A DNA stretch of 64,000 nucleotides from Pseudoduganella rivuli. Lineage in GTDB: Bacteria > Pseudomonadota > Gammaproteobacteria > Burkholderiales > Burkholderiaceae_D. The notes beneath the pieces were generated by a model, which worked only from the letters and a program-made list of their open reading frames with translations, had not been told where the DNA came from and ran no database searches. Made by a program: the position numbers and the translations under genes. The DNA lies in the NCBI RefSeq assembly GCF_009674485.1, contig NZ_WKJJ01000007.1:124001-188000 (forward strand). Reading direction: 5' to 3'. Positions 36,834 through 45,680 of the stretch are shown here, in pieces; within the stretch, counting starts at the first letter, position 1, and every line of letters starts with the position of its first letter.

Positions 36834-37928
36834 ATGCTGGTTCCCATCCCTTGTATGCTGATGCGCGGCGGCACGTCGAAGGGCCCGTTTTTCCTCGCAT
36901 CCGACTTGCCATCCAACCCGGCCGACCGCGACCAGTGGCTGCTGGCCATCATGGGGTCGCCGGATGCGCGCCAGATCGACGGCATCGGCGGCGGCAATTC
37001 GCTGACCAGCAAAGCCGTCATCGTCAATCCTTCGACGCGCCCCGGCATCGACGTCGATTACCTGTTTGCACAAGTATCCCTGACGGAAAACACCGTCGAT
37101 ACGGGGCCTAATTGCGGCAACATGCTGTCCGGCGTGGCGCCGTTCGCCATCGAGCGGGGCCTGGTGAAACCCGGCGGTCCCGTGACGCGGGTGCGCATCT
37201 ACAACATCAATACGGGCAAAGTCATGGAAGCCGTGGTGCAGACGCCGGCCGGCCACGTGACGTATGAAGGCGACGTGGCCGTCGATGGCGTGCCGGGCAC
37301 GGGCGCCGGCGTGCAGTTGAATTTCCTGGATGCGGCAGGCGCCAAGACCGGCGCGCTGCTGCCGACCGGCCGCGCGCTGGACGTGGTGGACGGCGTGCCT
37401 GTCACGTGCATTGATTTCACGACGCCGATGGTGCTGATTGCCGCCGCTTCGCTGGGCAAGACGGGCCATGAAAGCAAAGCGGAGTTGGACGCCGATGCGG
37501 CGCTGCTCGAACGTCTGGAACAGGTGCGCTTGCAAGCCGCGTTGCTGATGGGGATGGGCGATGTGACGGGCAAGGTATTGCCGAAGGTGGCCCTGCTGGG
37601 CGCGCCGCAATTTGGCGGCGGCATCAGTTCCCGTTACTTCGTGCCTTGGAATTGCCATGCGGCGCACGCCGCCACGGGCGCCACGTGCGTGGCCGCCGCG
37701 TGCTGCATCCCCGGCACGGTGGCGGCGCCGCTGGCGCAACTGGCCCCGGCGGCCGGGGACGGTACGCGGGAAGTCGTGATCGAACATCCGGCCGGCAAGA
37801 TCGCCGCCACGGTGCAGCCGGATGGCAATGGCGGCGTCGCCAGCGCCGGCATCGTGCGCACCGCGCGGCCGCTGTTCAACGGCCAGGTGTACGTGCGTGT
37901 GCCGGAGGGATTGCGGTTGGCGGCCTGA
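36834..37928 (+). CDS. PrpF-family isomerase, candidate aconitate isomerase
   Basis: 364 residues of the PrpF/GalD family (diaminopimelate-epimerase fold). 'MLMRGGTSKGPFF' at the start, 'DTGPNCGNMLSGVAPFAIERG' (in parts) and the C-terminal 'CHAAHAATG' are its marks; the paired cysteines fit acid/base catalysis. Family reactions include 2-methylaconitate isomerisation, 4-oxalomesaconate tautomerisation and, in Ustilago Adi1, cis/trans-aconitate isomerisation. With no propionate or gallate genes nearby and itaconate genes at hand, aconitate is my best guess. The start at 36834 has GAGGAG; the ATG at 36714 lies inside the regulatory repeats. Confidence 0.82.
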   Translation: MLVPIPCMLMRGGTSKGPFFLASDLPSNPADRDQWLLAIMGSPDARQIDGIGGGNSLTSKAVIVNPSTRPGIDVDYLFAQVSLTENTVDTGPNCGNMLSGVAPFAIERGLVKPGGPVTRVRIYNINTGKVMEAVVQTPAGHVTYEGDVAVDGVPGTGAGVQLNFLDAAGAKTGALLPTGRALDVVDGVPVTCIDFTTPMVLIAAASLGKTGHESKAELDADAALLERLEQVRLQAALLMGMGDVTGKVLPKVALLGAPQFGGGISSRYFVPWNCHAAHAATGATCVAAACCIPGTVAAPLAQLAPAAGDGTREVVIEHPAGKIAATVQPDGNGGVASAGIVRTARPLFNGQVYVRVPEGLRLAA

Positions 37929-37958
37929 GCGTCACCGCCGTGGCGGCCGCCGTCGCCG

Positions 37959-39497
37959 TCAGAACGTCACGCGGAAGCTGGACGCCATGCTGCTGGGCAG
38001 GCTGGCCGGCACTTCGATGGTCAGGGCGTCGTCGCCCTGTTTCCAGCGCAGCGGGGCGCTGCTGCCCAGCAGGGTGACGGCCTTGACCGGGCGCGATTCC
38101 AGCCCGGCCTTGCGGCCCAGCGAGGCGATGCGCACCGCCGTGGCGGGCGTGCCCAGCGTGATGGCGTACACCGCGCCATCTTTCGTGGTAAAGCGGATGT
38201 CTTGCGGCGTGTACGCGGTGTCTTCCTTGAAGTGGCCCGAAGCGGCCTTGGTCGGTCCCTCGCCATAGACTTTCCACGGCCGGGTGCCGTAAATCGCGTC
38301 GCCGTTCACGCCCATCCATTCCGCCATCTCTTGCAGGAACTTCATCGGTTCGGGCGGCAGGCTGCCGTCGGGATACTGCACCACGTTCAGCAGCAGGTTG
38401 CCATTCTTGCTGACGATATCGGCCAGCATGTGGACCACGTCGGTGGTGCTCTTGTACTTGTAGCCTTCGCTGTAGAACCAGTCGCCGATCGACGTGTCGG
38501 TTTGCCAGGGCAGGGGATTGATGCCGTCCATGACGCCGCGTTCCACGTCCTGCACGCCGGCTTCCCGGATGAATTCACCGGAACCGATTTCCTTGTGGTT
38601 GTACACCGCTTCCAGCTTACCGCCATGGCTGGCCATGCTGGCGTTGTAATAATTGGCCACCAGCGTGCGGCCGACCTTGCCGAAAGGCAGGCCGCCGTCC
38701 GAATACAGCAAGTCCGGCTGGTAGTGTGTCAGCAGGTCGGTAATGCGGTTGTACCACTCCTGCTGGAAGCGCGTGTCGGTGGTGTACCAGCTGGCCGCAC
38801 CGCGGTAAGGCTGGTTGTGGGCGCGGTGGTACAGCGACGCGTACTTCGGATCGGCGCCGTCATAGTCCACCCCCAGCATCGGCCAGATCTGATCGTAGCC
38901 ATGGCTGGGCGCGAACCAGCCATAACTGGCGCCCAGGTGTTCGGACACGCCAAAGCGCAGGCCGGCCTTCTTCGCGGCTTTCTGCCAGTCGCCCACGATG
39001 TCGCGCCGCGGGCCCATTTTCACGGCGTTCCACTCATGGTGGCGCGAATCCCACAGGTCAAAATTGTCATGGTGCACACCCATGCTGACGAAGTAGCGCG
39101 CGCCCGCCTTCTTGTACAGCGCCATCAGGGCGTCGGGGTCGAATTTCTCCGCTTTCCACAAGGGGATGATGTCCTTGTAGCCGTGCTTGGACGGGTGGCC
39201 GTAATTTTCCAGGTGGTGCTTGTATTGCCCGGTGCCATAAACGTACATGTTGCGCGCGTACCAGTCGCCGGCGCGCGGCACGGATTGCGGGCCCCAGTGC
39301 GACCAGATGCCGAATTTGGCGTCGCGGAACCAGTCGGGTGTGCGGTAAGTCTTCAGCGATCCGGCTTCCGGCTGGAACGGGCCCGCAACGGTGGACAGTT
39401 GCACGGGTGTTTCATCAGCAGGGGTGGCGCTGACGGACAGGTGCAGCGCAAGAACGGGGGCGGCAAGCGCGCAGAGGGCGGCGCGGCGGGTTGGCAT
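37959..39497 (-). CDS. GH29 alpha-L-fucosidase, divergent type
   Basis: 512 residues with a signal peptide ending SVSA. 'FGIWSHWGPQSVPRAGDWY', 'SMGVHHDNFDLWDS' and the nucleophile Asp in 'PDLLYSDGGLPF' identify GH29. It differs clearly from the GH29 at 25063 in the first motif (SHWGPQ against IHWGLY), so it belongs to another subgroup. Start at 39497 has GGAG eight bases ahead; the huge open frame reaching upstream is a shadow. The C-terminal 100 residues form a beta domain. The operator-like site at 39537-39551 precedes it. It is divergent from the CE20 operon. Confidence 0.9.
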   Translation of the reverse strand: MPTRRAALCALAAPVLALHLSVSATPADETPVQLSTVAGPFQPEAGSLKTYRTPDWFRDAKFGIWSHWGPQSVPRAGDWYARNMYVYGTGQYKHHLENYGHPSKHGYKDIIPLWKAEKFDPDALMALYKKAGARYFVSMGVHHDNFDLWDSRHHEWNAVKMGPRRDIVGDWQKAAKKAGLRFGVSEHLGASYGWFAPSHGYDQIWPMLGVDYDGADPKYASLYHRAHNQPYRGAASWYTTDTRFQQEWYNRITDLLTHYQPDLLYSDGGLPFGKVGRTLVANYYNASMASHGGKLEAVYNHKEIGSGEFIREAGVQDVERGVMDGINPLPWQTDTSIGDWFYSEGYKYKSTTDVVHMLADIVSKNGNLLLNVVQYPDGSLPPEPMKFLQEMAEWMGVNGDAIYGTRPWKVYGEGPTKAASGHFKEDTAYTPQDIRFTTKDGAVYAITLGTPATAVRIASLGRKAGLESRPVKAVTLLGSSAPLRWKQGDDALTIEVPASLPSSMASSFRVTF

Positions 39498-39536
39498 AGC
39501 GTGGTCTCCAGGAGTGGTGAATGATGATTGTGTCAA

Positions 39537-39551
39537 ATATATTAAATACAT
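39537..39551. promoter_or_regulatory. Operator-like site ATATAT-TAA-ATACAT before GH29
   Basis: Matches the perfect site at 7541-7555, including the following AG. Both lie about 50 bases before a shared promoter block that points the other way, so the two divergent regions have the same plan. Confidence 0.55.
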
Positions 39552-39595
39552 AGTGCCACCGGGGCAAGCCATGCCGTGCAATTTGGGGGGCGTGT

Positions 39596-39661
39596 GTGAA
39601 ATATCGTTGGCGGGTTTGGCGGCTTTGACAATTGCCGCCCCGTTGGCGCCGCTTGCACAAT
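39596..39661 (+). promoter_or_regulatory. Shared promoter block, copy C, for the CE20-GH31 operon
   Basis: GTGAAATATCGTT (39596-39608), CAATTG with -35 TTGCCG (39632-39637), 18 bases, -10 CACAAT (39656-39661). The CE20 start follows 47 bases later. Confidence 0.6.
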
Positions 39662-39707
39662 GGCCGCGATCAGGTTTGTTCCTTCGCCCTCCGATACGTA
39701 GCCCAAG

Positions 39708-41735
39708 ATGAAACTGCCAACAAAAAAGCACCATACCCCTTCGACCCGACACGCCTTGCGTACACAGGCACAGCGCATGCTGCAGGGCGGCGCGCTTGCC
39801 GCCATGTTTGCCGCCGCGTTTGCCGCCAGCGCGCCATGCGGCGCCGCCACGCAGGCCCCGGCTTTCGCCACCATTTTCAGCGATCATGCGGTCTTGCAGC
39901 GCGACCAGCCGATCGTCGTGTGGGGCAAGGCGCCGGCCGATACCGTCGTGACGGTCACGCTCAATGGCAAGTCGGAACAGGCGAAGGCTGATGGCGGCGG
40001 GCGTTGGCGCGCCCAACTGCCGGCGATGGCGGCCGGCGGCCCGCACGTGCTGAGCGTGAGTGCGAACGGCGCCACCACGGCCTTGAACGACATCATGCTC
40101 GGCGACGTTTTCCTGTGCGGCGGCCAGTCGAACATGGAGCTGGCGATGGCCTATGCGACCAATGCGCCGATCGATATCCCGTTTGGCGGCAGCCCGAACC
40201 TGCGCTTCGTCAATATTGCGCGCGAAACGTCGGCGGCGCGCCGCGATGAATTCAGCACGGCGCCGCAATGGCAGGTGACGGGACCGCAGACCACGGGCCA
40301 GGCGTCCGCCGTGTGCTTCCACATGGCCCGCGCGCTGCAGCGCCAGTACAACGTGCCGGTCGGCTTCGTCAACGCCAGCTGGGGAGGCAGCTCGATCCAG
40401 AGCTGGATCAGCGGCCCTTCGCTGCGCAAACTGGCCGCCTACGGCCAGGGGCTCGATGTGCTGGATACCTACGCGCGCGATGCGGCCGCGGGGGGGCGCG
40501 CCGAGGAAGCGCGCCAGGAAGCCTGGTGGGACAAGCTCGACCCGAAGGCTGCCGCGCAGCGCGCCTGGTCGAAGGCGGAGTTCAATGACGCCGGCTGGCC
40601 CTCGCTGGAGCCGGGCGGCCGCTGGGGCGAGTCGGGCATCGATGCGCTGAAGAACCATCGCGGCGTCGTGTGGTTCCGCACCACGGTGGAATTGACTGCG
40701 CAGCAGGCGCAGGCGGCCAGCCACCTGCTGCTCGGCCAGGTCGCCACGTCCGACACCGCGTGGGTCAACGGCGTGCGCGTCGGCGCCGGCAACGCGTGGT
40801 GGGCCGGCCGCGAATACGCGGTGCCGAAAGGCGTGCTGAAACCGGGGAAAAACGTCATTGCCCTGCGCGTGCTGGACGACGACAACAGCGGCGGATTGCT
40901 TGGCCCGGCGGACCAGCGCGCGCTGCGCACCGCGGACGGAACCCGGATCACCTTGCCGCAGCGCTGGAAATACCAGATCGGTTCCCGCGTCAGCGCCGTG
41001 CAACAGTCGGCGCCGTGGGAGCCGCCAGGCAGCCTGACCACGCTGTACAACGGCATGATCGCGCCGCTGCAAGGGTACAAATTCAAACTGGCGGCATGGT
41101 ACCAGGGCGAGGCCAATGCGGGAGATGCCCGGGAGTACCAGACGTTGTTGCCGATGCTGTTCGCTGACTGGCGCCAGACCCTGGGCCAGCCGGGCTTGCC
41201 GTTCATGGTGGCGCAACTGACGTCGTTCGGCTCGGTGGCGACCAAACCCGGGAAGTCGGCGTGGGCGGAGTTGCGCCAGGCGCAGTCGCTGGCGGTGCGC
41301 AATGATGCGCATGCGGGCATGGCGGTGACGTTCGATTTCGGCGACCGCTCCGACATCCATCCGGGACAGAAAACCATCGTCGGCGAACGCCTGGCCCGCG
41401 CCGCGCGGGCCGTCGCCTACGGTGAAAAAATCACCCCCGGCGGACCGGAGGCCGTGTCGGCCACCCGCAGCGGCGGCGATATCGTGATCCGCTTTGCCAA
41501 TACCAACGGCGGGCTGCGGACCTATTCGTCGGACCTGGCGATCGGCTTCGAAGTGTGCGAACAGGCCGCATGCCGGTATGCGCCAGCAGCCGCCGAAGGC
41601 GACACGGTCAGGCTGAAAGGCGCCGCCACCGCCGGCGCCAGCAAGGTACGCTACGCGTGGGCCGACGCGCCATTTATTAACCTGTTCAGCGCCGATGATT
41701 TGCCGGCCAACGGGTTCGAGCTGGATGTTCAGTAA
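39708..41735 (+). CDS. CE20/sialate O-acetylesterase-like enzyme, probable xyloglucan acetylesterase
   Basis: 675 residues with a signal region ending near CGAATQ. The SGNH-hydrolase domain shows 'LCGGQSNMELAM' with the catalytic Ser and 'DIHPGQK' with the Asp/His pair. Residues about 270-400 form an inserted jelly-roll domain ('GVVWFRTTVEL', 'DTAWVNGVRVG'). The same architecture occurs in the CE20 acetylesterase of Xanthomonas xyloglucan loci, which removes acetyl from galactosyl groups of xyloglucan. It heads an operon with a CE4 deacetylase and a GH31 xylosidase, which supports that role. Confidence 0.85.
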   Translation: MKLPTKKHHTPSTRHALRTQAQRMLQGGALAAMFAAAFAASAPCGAATQAPAFATIFSDHAVLQRDQPIVVWGKAPADTVVTVTLNGKSEQAKADGGGRWRAQLPAMAAGGPHVLSVSANGATTALNDIMLGDVFLCGGQSNMELAMAYATNAPIDIPFGGSPNLRFVNIARETSAARRDEFSTAPQWQVTGPQTTGQASAVCFHMARALQRQYNVPVGFVNASWGGSSIQSWISGPSLRKLAAYGQGLDVLDTYARDAAAGGRAEEARQEAWWDKLDPKAAAQRAWSKAEFNDAGWPSLEPGGRWGESGIDALKNHRGVVWFRTTVELTAQQAQAASHLLLGQVATSDTAWVNGVRVGAGNAWWAGREYAVPKGVLKPGKNVIALRVLDDDNSGGLLGPADQRALRTADGTRITLPQRWKYQIGSRVSAVQQSAPWEPPGSLTTLYNGMIAPLQGYKFKLAAWYQGEANAGDAREYQTLLPMLFADWRQTLGQPGLPFMVAQLTSFGSVATKPGKSAWAELRQAQSLAVRNDAHAGMAVTFDFGDRSDIHPGQKTIVGERLARAARAVAYGEKITPGGPEAVSATRSGGDIVIRFANTNGGLRTYSSDLAIGFEVCEQAACRYAPAAAEGDTVRLKGAATAGASKVRYAWADAPFINLFSADDLPANGFELDVQ

Positions 41736-41751
41736 TGATGGGGGAACGTTG

Positions 41752-42495
41752 ATGAAAACGTGGCAAAAGATGCTGTGCCTGCTGGCAGCGACCGGGGCGG
41801 CCTTGCCGCTCGCGGCCACCGCGGCGTGCGCGCCGGATGCGCTGGGCACGTCGCGCACCATGACGCTCAAGCGCGAATATGCGCGCTATGGCCAGGTGCA
41901 ATATGGCGCCTTGCCGCTGCAAAAGGGCGAGGTGGTCCTGACGTTCGACGACGGCCCCGAGCCCGCAACGCTGGACCGGGTGCTGCAAGCGCTGGCGTCG
42001 CAATGCGCCAGGGCGACGTTCTTCATGACCGGCGCCAACCTGGCAAAGCATCCCGAACTGGGACGGCGCGTCGCCGCCGCCGGGCACAGCACGGCGTTGC
42101 ACAGCTTCGCGCATCCCGTGCTGAAATCCATGACGCCGGCCACACAACTGGCGGACCTGGACCAGGGCGTGCAAGCCTACATGGCGGTGTTCGGCACGGC
42201 GCCGGCGGCGTACCGCTTCCCGTTCCTGGAAGAGACGCCCGCCATTCTCGCCGCGCTGGAAGAACGCAAGATCACGGTGGCGTCGATTGACCTCGGCATC
42301 GACGATTACCAGCCCAACGACCAGAGCACTGGCGCGCTGGTCGGGCGGCTGGCGCAGCGCCTGAAGGCGAACGGCGGCGGCATCATCCTGATGCATGACG
42401 CCAACGGGCCCACCGCCGACGCGTTGCCCCTGTTGCTGAAAACGATCCGGGACAATGGTTACAAGGTCGTGCACCTGCAATGGGAAGACCACTGA
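41752..42495 (+). CDS. Polysaccharide deacetylase (CE4/NodB domain), secreted
   Basis: 247 residues with a signal peptide ending ATAAC. NodB motifs: 'LTFDDGPEP' with the catalytic base and metal Asp, 'HSFAHP' with the metal His pair, and 'YRFPFLEET' in place of the usual R-x-P-x-G/Y motif. CE4 enzymes remove N- or O-acetyl groups from chitin, peptidoglycan or xylan. Placement between CE20 and GH31 suggests an O-acetylated plant glycan. It is 16 bases after CE20. Confidence 0.82.
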   Translation: MKTWQKMLCLLAATGAALPLAATAACAPDALGTSRTMTLKREYARYGQVQYGALPLQKGEVVLTFDDGPEPATLDRVLQALASQCARATFFMTGANLAKHPELGRRVAAAGHSTALHSFAHPVLKSMTPATQLADLDQGVQAYMAVFGTAPAAYRFPFLEETPAILAALEERKITVASIDLGIDDYQPNDQSTGALVGRLAQRLKANGGGIILMHDANGPTADALPLLLKTIRDNGYKVVHLQWEDH

Positions 42496-42534
42496 GCCCG
42501 CCCGGCGCAGGCCCTCGTTAGAAAGTCAACATGC

Positions 42535-45504
42535 ATGAAACATTCACCAAACACACTGCTGGCCACGTCGCTGGCGCTGGCGCTGGCCGCCGCGTGGACG
42601 CCCTGGGCCCAAGCATGCCCGCAGGCGCCATGCGGCAAGGCCGCCGGCGCCGTTGAAGGACGTGTCAGCGGCCTGGACGACAATGGCCACCTGCAGGCGG
42701 TGCCCATGGCAGGCCACGATGGCTTCCAATATGTGCGGCTGCAACACGGCGTGCAATTCCGCGCCGGCGGTGTCACCAAGAACGTGATCTTTTACGGCCC
42801 CGGCACGGTCCGGGTCAACGCCAACCTGGGCCAGAGCCATTGGACCAGTCCCAGCCTTGTGGTGGTGGACAAGCCCGGCAAGGTCGCCTTCACGCTGGAG
42901 GAGGGCGCCGATACCCTCACCATCAAGAGCGCAAAATTGCGTGTCGCCATCGACCGCAAGAGTGGCGCGCTGAAGTTCATGGATGGCGCCGGCAGCGTAT
43001 ATACGCGCGAATCGGCGCAGCCGCAATCGGTCAAATCCGTGGAGATCGCGGGCGCGCCGTCCTACGAAGTGGAAAACCGCTTCACGCTCAAGCCGGACGA
43101 AGCGATCTTCGGCTTCGGCTACAGCGACAGCGACGCCGTCAACCGCCGCAACCAGGATTTGCTACTGGTGCAGACCAACCTGGGCATCGTGATTCCGGTG
43201 ATGATGTCGTCCGAGCGCTACGGCATCCTGTGGGACACGTATTCCAAGATGCGCTTCCGGGATGGTCCGGACGGCGCCAGACTGTGGGCGGAAAGCGCGC
43301 CGGGCGGGGTCGACTATTACTTCATGGGCGGCCGTTCGATGGATGACGTGGTGGGCGAATACCGCCGGCTGACGGGCGACGCGCCGATGTATCCGAAACA
43401 GGCGTTCGGCCTGTTCATGAGCAAGGAGCGTTACCAGAGCCAGGACCGCCTGGTCGAGGTAGCGAAAACGTTTCGCAAGGAGCGCTTCCCGCTCGACTAC
43501 ATTGTGCAGGACTGGCAATACTGGGGTGGCGACAAGGATGGCACGTGGAGCGGCATGACCTGGGATCCGGTGCGCTTCCCCGACCCGCGCGGCATGACTG
43601 GCAGCCTGCATAAGCTGAACCTCAAGCTGATGGTGTCGATCTGGCCGTCGGTCGGCAACGACACGGCGCTGGGCAGGGAACTGGACCAGTACGGGCTGCG
43701 CTTTGCGCCGCTGCACTGGATTTCGCAAAAGGCCCGCGTGTATGACGCCTACAGCAGCAAGGGGCGGGAGATTTATTTCAAGCACGCGAAGTCAGGCCTG
43801 TTCGACAACGGCGTGGACGCGCTGTGGATGGACGGCACCGAAGTGGAAGTGGGCTCCGCCGCGTGGGATGCCGGAAAAAATGAAGAGGACATCAAGGGAC
43901 TGGGCAGGAATGCGATGGGCGACTTCGCCCGCTACCTGAACCCGTATACGCTGCTGACCACGCAAGGCACGTATGACGGCCAGCGCGCCACCAGCGACAA
44001 GCGGGTGTTTACGCTGACGCGCTCGGCCTGGGCCGGTGCGCAGCGCACCGCCGCCGCTTCGTGGTCCGGCGACATCTTCGCCAGCTGGAGTACCTTGCGC
44101 AAGCAGGTCAGCGGCGGCGTCAACGTGACCATCACGGGCAACCCGTACTGGACGCAGGACACCGGCGGCTTCTTCGTGCAGCGCGATTTCCCCGGCGGCG
44201 AAAAGGACCCGGCCTACCGCGAATTGTTCGCGCGCTGGTTCCAGTACGCGGCCTTCAATCCCATCATGCGCGTGCATGGCACCGACATCGAGCGGGAACC
44301 CTACATCTTCAAGACGCTCGACCCGGAAGTCTATCAGTCGCTGCTGGACGCCGTGCAGCTGCGCTACCGCCTGCTGCCGTATATCTACGGATTGAGCGCG
44401 AAGGTCACCAGCGACCATTACACGCTGATGCGCGCGCTGCCGATGGACTTCGCGGCGGACAAGGCAACTTATGGCATCGACGACGCCTTCATGTTCGGGC
44501 CGTCGCTGCTGGTGCACCCGGTCACCCGGCCGATGTTCCGGATCCAGCCGCCGCCGCCGGCCACCATTCCCGTCGACCACCTGCGCACGCCTGACGGCCA
44601 GCCCGGCCTGGCCGGGCAGTACTTCGAAGGCCGCAATTTCGACACGCCCAAAGGCCGGGTGATCGACAAGGTGATCGACCATGCGTGGCCGGCGCCGCCG
44701 CTGGCCACGATTCCCGCCGGCCTGGACAAGCTGGATGATTTTTCCGTGCGCTGGAACGGCACGCTGGAAGCGCCCGAGGATGGCGAATACGAGATCGGCG
44801 TCGAAGGCGACGACGGCTACCGCCTGTACCTCGATGGCAAGCTGGTGGTGGAAGACTGGAACATTGGCGGCAAGCGCTACAAGGGCGTGAAAGTCGCGCT
44901 GAAGCAGGGCCGGAGCGTGCCGGTCACTGTCGAGTATTACCAGGCCACATCCGACCGCTCGCTGCGGCTGGCCTGGCGCACGCCGTCGCAGCAGGCCGCG
45001 CTGGCGGCCAAGCCGGCCGCCGTCGACAGCACCGTGCGCACGTACCTGCCGGCCGGGACCGACTGGTATGACTTCTGGACGCACGCGCGCTTCAAGGGCG
45101 GCACGACGGTCGCCAGGGACACGCCATTCGATGTGCTGCCACTGTACGTGCGCGCCGGTTCGATTGTGCCGATGGGACCGGTGGTGCAATATGCGACGCA
45201 AGACCCCGGTGCGCCGTATGAAATCCGCATTTATCCCGGCGCCGATGGCAAGTTCACGCTCTATGAAGACGACAACGAGACCTACAACTATGAAAAGGGC
45301 CAATATGCGACGGTTGAACTGCGCTGGAACGACGCCGCCAAAACCCTGTCGGTCGGCGCGCGCAAGGGCAGCTATCCGGGGTTGGTCAAGCAACGCAAGC
45401 TGAACGTGGTGCTGGCCAGCCCGGCCAACGCCACCGCCGTTGGCGCGGCGCCGGCCACCCGGTCCATCGACTATGCGGGCAAGGCGGTGTCGGTGAAGTT
45501 CTGA
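42535..45504 (+). CDS. GH31 alpha-xylosidase with an inserted PA14 domain
   Basis: 989 residues with a signal peptide ending AQAC. The N-terminal beta domain leads to a TIM barrel with nucleophile Asp in 'ALWMDGTEVE' and acid/base Asp in 'SWSGDIFASW'. A PA14 domain ('GLAGQYFEGRNFD' to 'SDRSLRLAWRTPS') occupies about residues 690-815. It is inserted after the barrel, before 'YLPAGTDWYDFWT'. The motifs fit alpha-xylosidases that remove non-reducing-end xylose from xyloglucan oligosaccharides. Cellvibrio CjXyl31A also has PA14 but, as I recall, in the N-terminal domain. The gene is co-transcribed with CE20 and CE4. Confidence 0.88.
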   Translation: MKHSPNTLLATSLALALAAAWTPWAQACPQAPCGKAAGAVEGRVSGLDDNGHLQAVPMAGHDGFQYVRLQHGVQFRAGGVTKNVIFYGPGTVRVNANLGQSHWTSPSLVVVDKPGKVAFTLEEGADTLTIKSAKLRVAIDRKSGALKFMDGAGSVYTRESAQPQSVKSVEIAGAPSYEVENRFTLKPDEAIFGFGYSDSDAVNRRNQDLLLVQTNLGIVIPVMMSSERYGILWDTYSKMRFRDGPDGARLWAESAPGGVDYYFMGGRSMDDVVGEYRRLTGDAPMYPKQAFGLFMSKERYQSQDRLVEVAKTFRKERFPLDYIVQDWQYWGGDKDGTWSGMTWDPVRFPDPRGMTGSLHKLNLKLMVSIWPSVGNDTALGRELDQYGLRFAPLHWISQKARVYDAYSSKGREIYFKHAKSGLFDNGVDALWMDGTEVEVGSAAWDAGKNEEDIKGLGRNAMGDFARYLNPYTLLTTQGTYDGQRATSDKRVFTLTRSAWAGAQRTAAASWSGDIFASWSTLRKQVSGGVNVTITGNPYWTQDTGGFFVQRDFPGGEKDPAYRELFARWFQYAAFNPIMRVHGTDIEREPYIFKTLDPEVYQSLLDAVQLRYRLLPYIYGLSAKVTSDHYTLMRALPMDFAADKATYGIDDAFMFGPSLLVHPVTRPMFRIQPPPPATIPVDHLRTPDGQPGLAGQYFEGRNFDTPKGRVIDKVIDHAWPAPPLATIPAGLDKLDDFSVRWNGTLEAPEDGEYEIGVEGDDGYRLYLDGKLVVEDWNIGGKRYKGVKVALKQGRSVPVTVEYYQATSDRSLRLAWRTPSQQAALAAKPAAVDSTVRTYLPAGTDWYDFWTHARFKGGTTVARDTPFDVLPLYVRAGSIVPMGPVVQYATQDPGAPYEIRIYPGADGKFTLYEDDNETYNYEKGQYATVELRWNDAAKTLSVGARKGSYPGLVKQRKLNVVLASPANATAVGAAPATRSIDYAGKAVSVKF

Positions 45505-45568
45505 CCCGCCGTAAATGCGAACGTTGGGAAAGTACTTTGACGCCATGTTGTCGGGGCGTCGGCCTGTT

Positions 45569-45633
45569 GTGAAATATCGTTCGCCGCCTGAGAATTTTTA
45601 CAATTGCTGCGCCCTTGCCGTTGCTTCCACAAT
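45569..45633 (+). promoter_or_regulatory. Shared promoter block, copy D, for GH27
   Basis: GTGAAATATCGTT (45569-45581), CAATTG with -35 TTGCTG (45604-45609), 18 bases, -10 CACAAT (45628-45633). The start codon is at 45681. Confidence 0.6.
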
Positions 45634-45680
45634 GGCGCGCACGACCTGCCCACCAATGGATTCGAACTGGAGTGATACTG

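Noticed and set aside
36834..37928. 4-oxalomesaconate tautomerase or 2-methylaconitate isomerase
   Set aside because: The family fits, but gallate and 2-methylcitrate genes are absent. I keep these only as less likely alternatives.
39498..41870. Very long open frame continuous with GH29 on the minus strand
   Set aside because: It is an antisense shadow of the CE20 gene; GH29 starts with a signal peptide and ribosome site at 39497.
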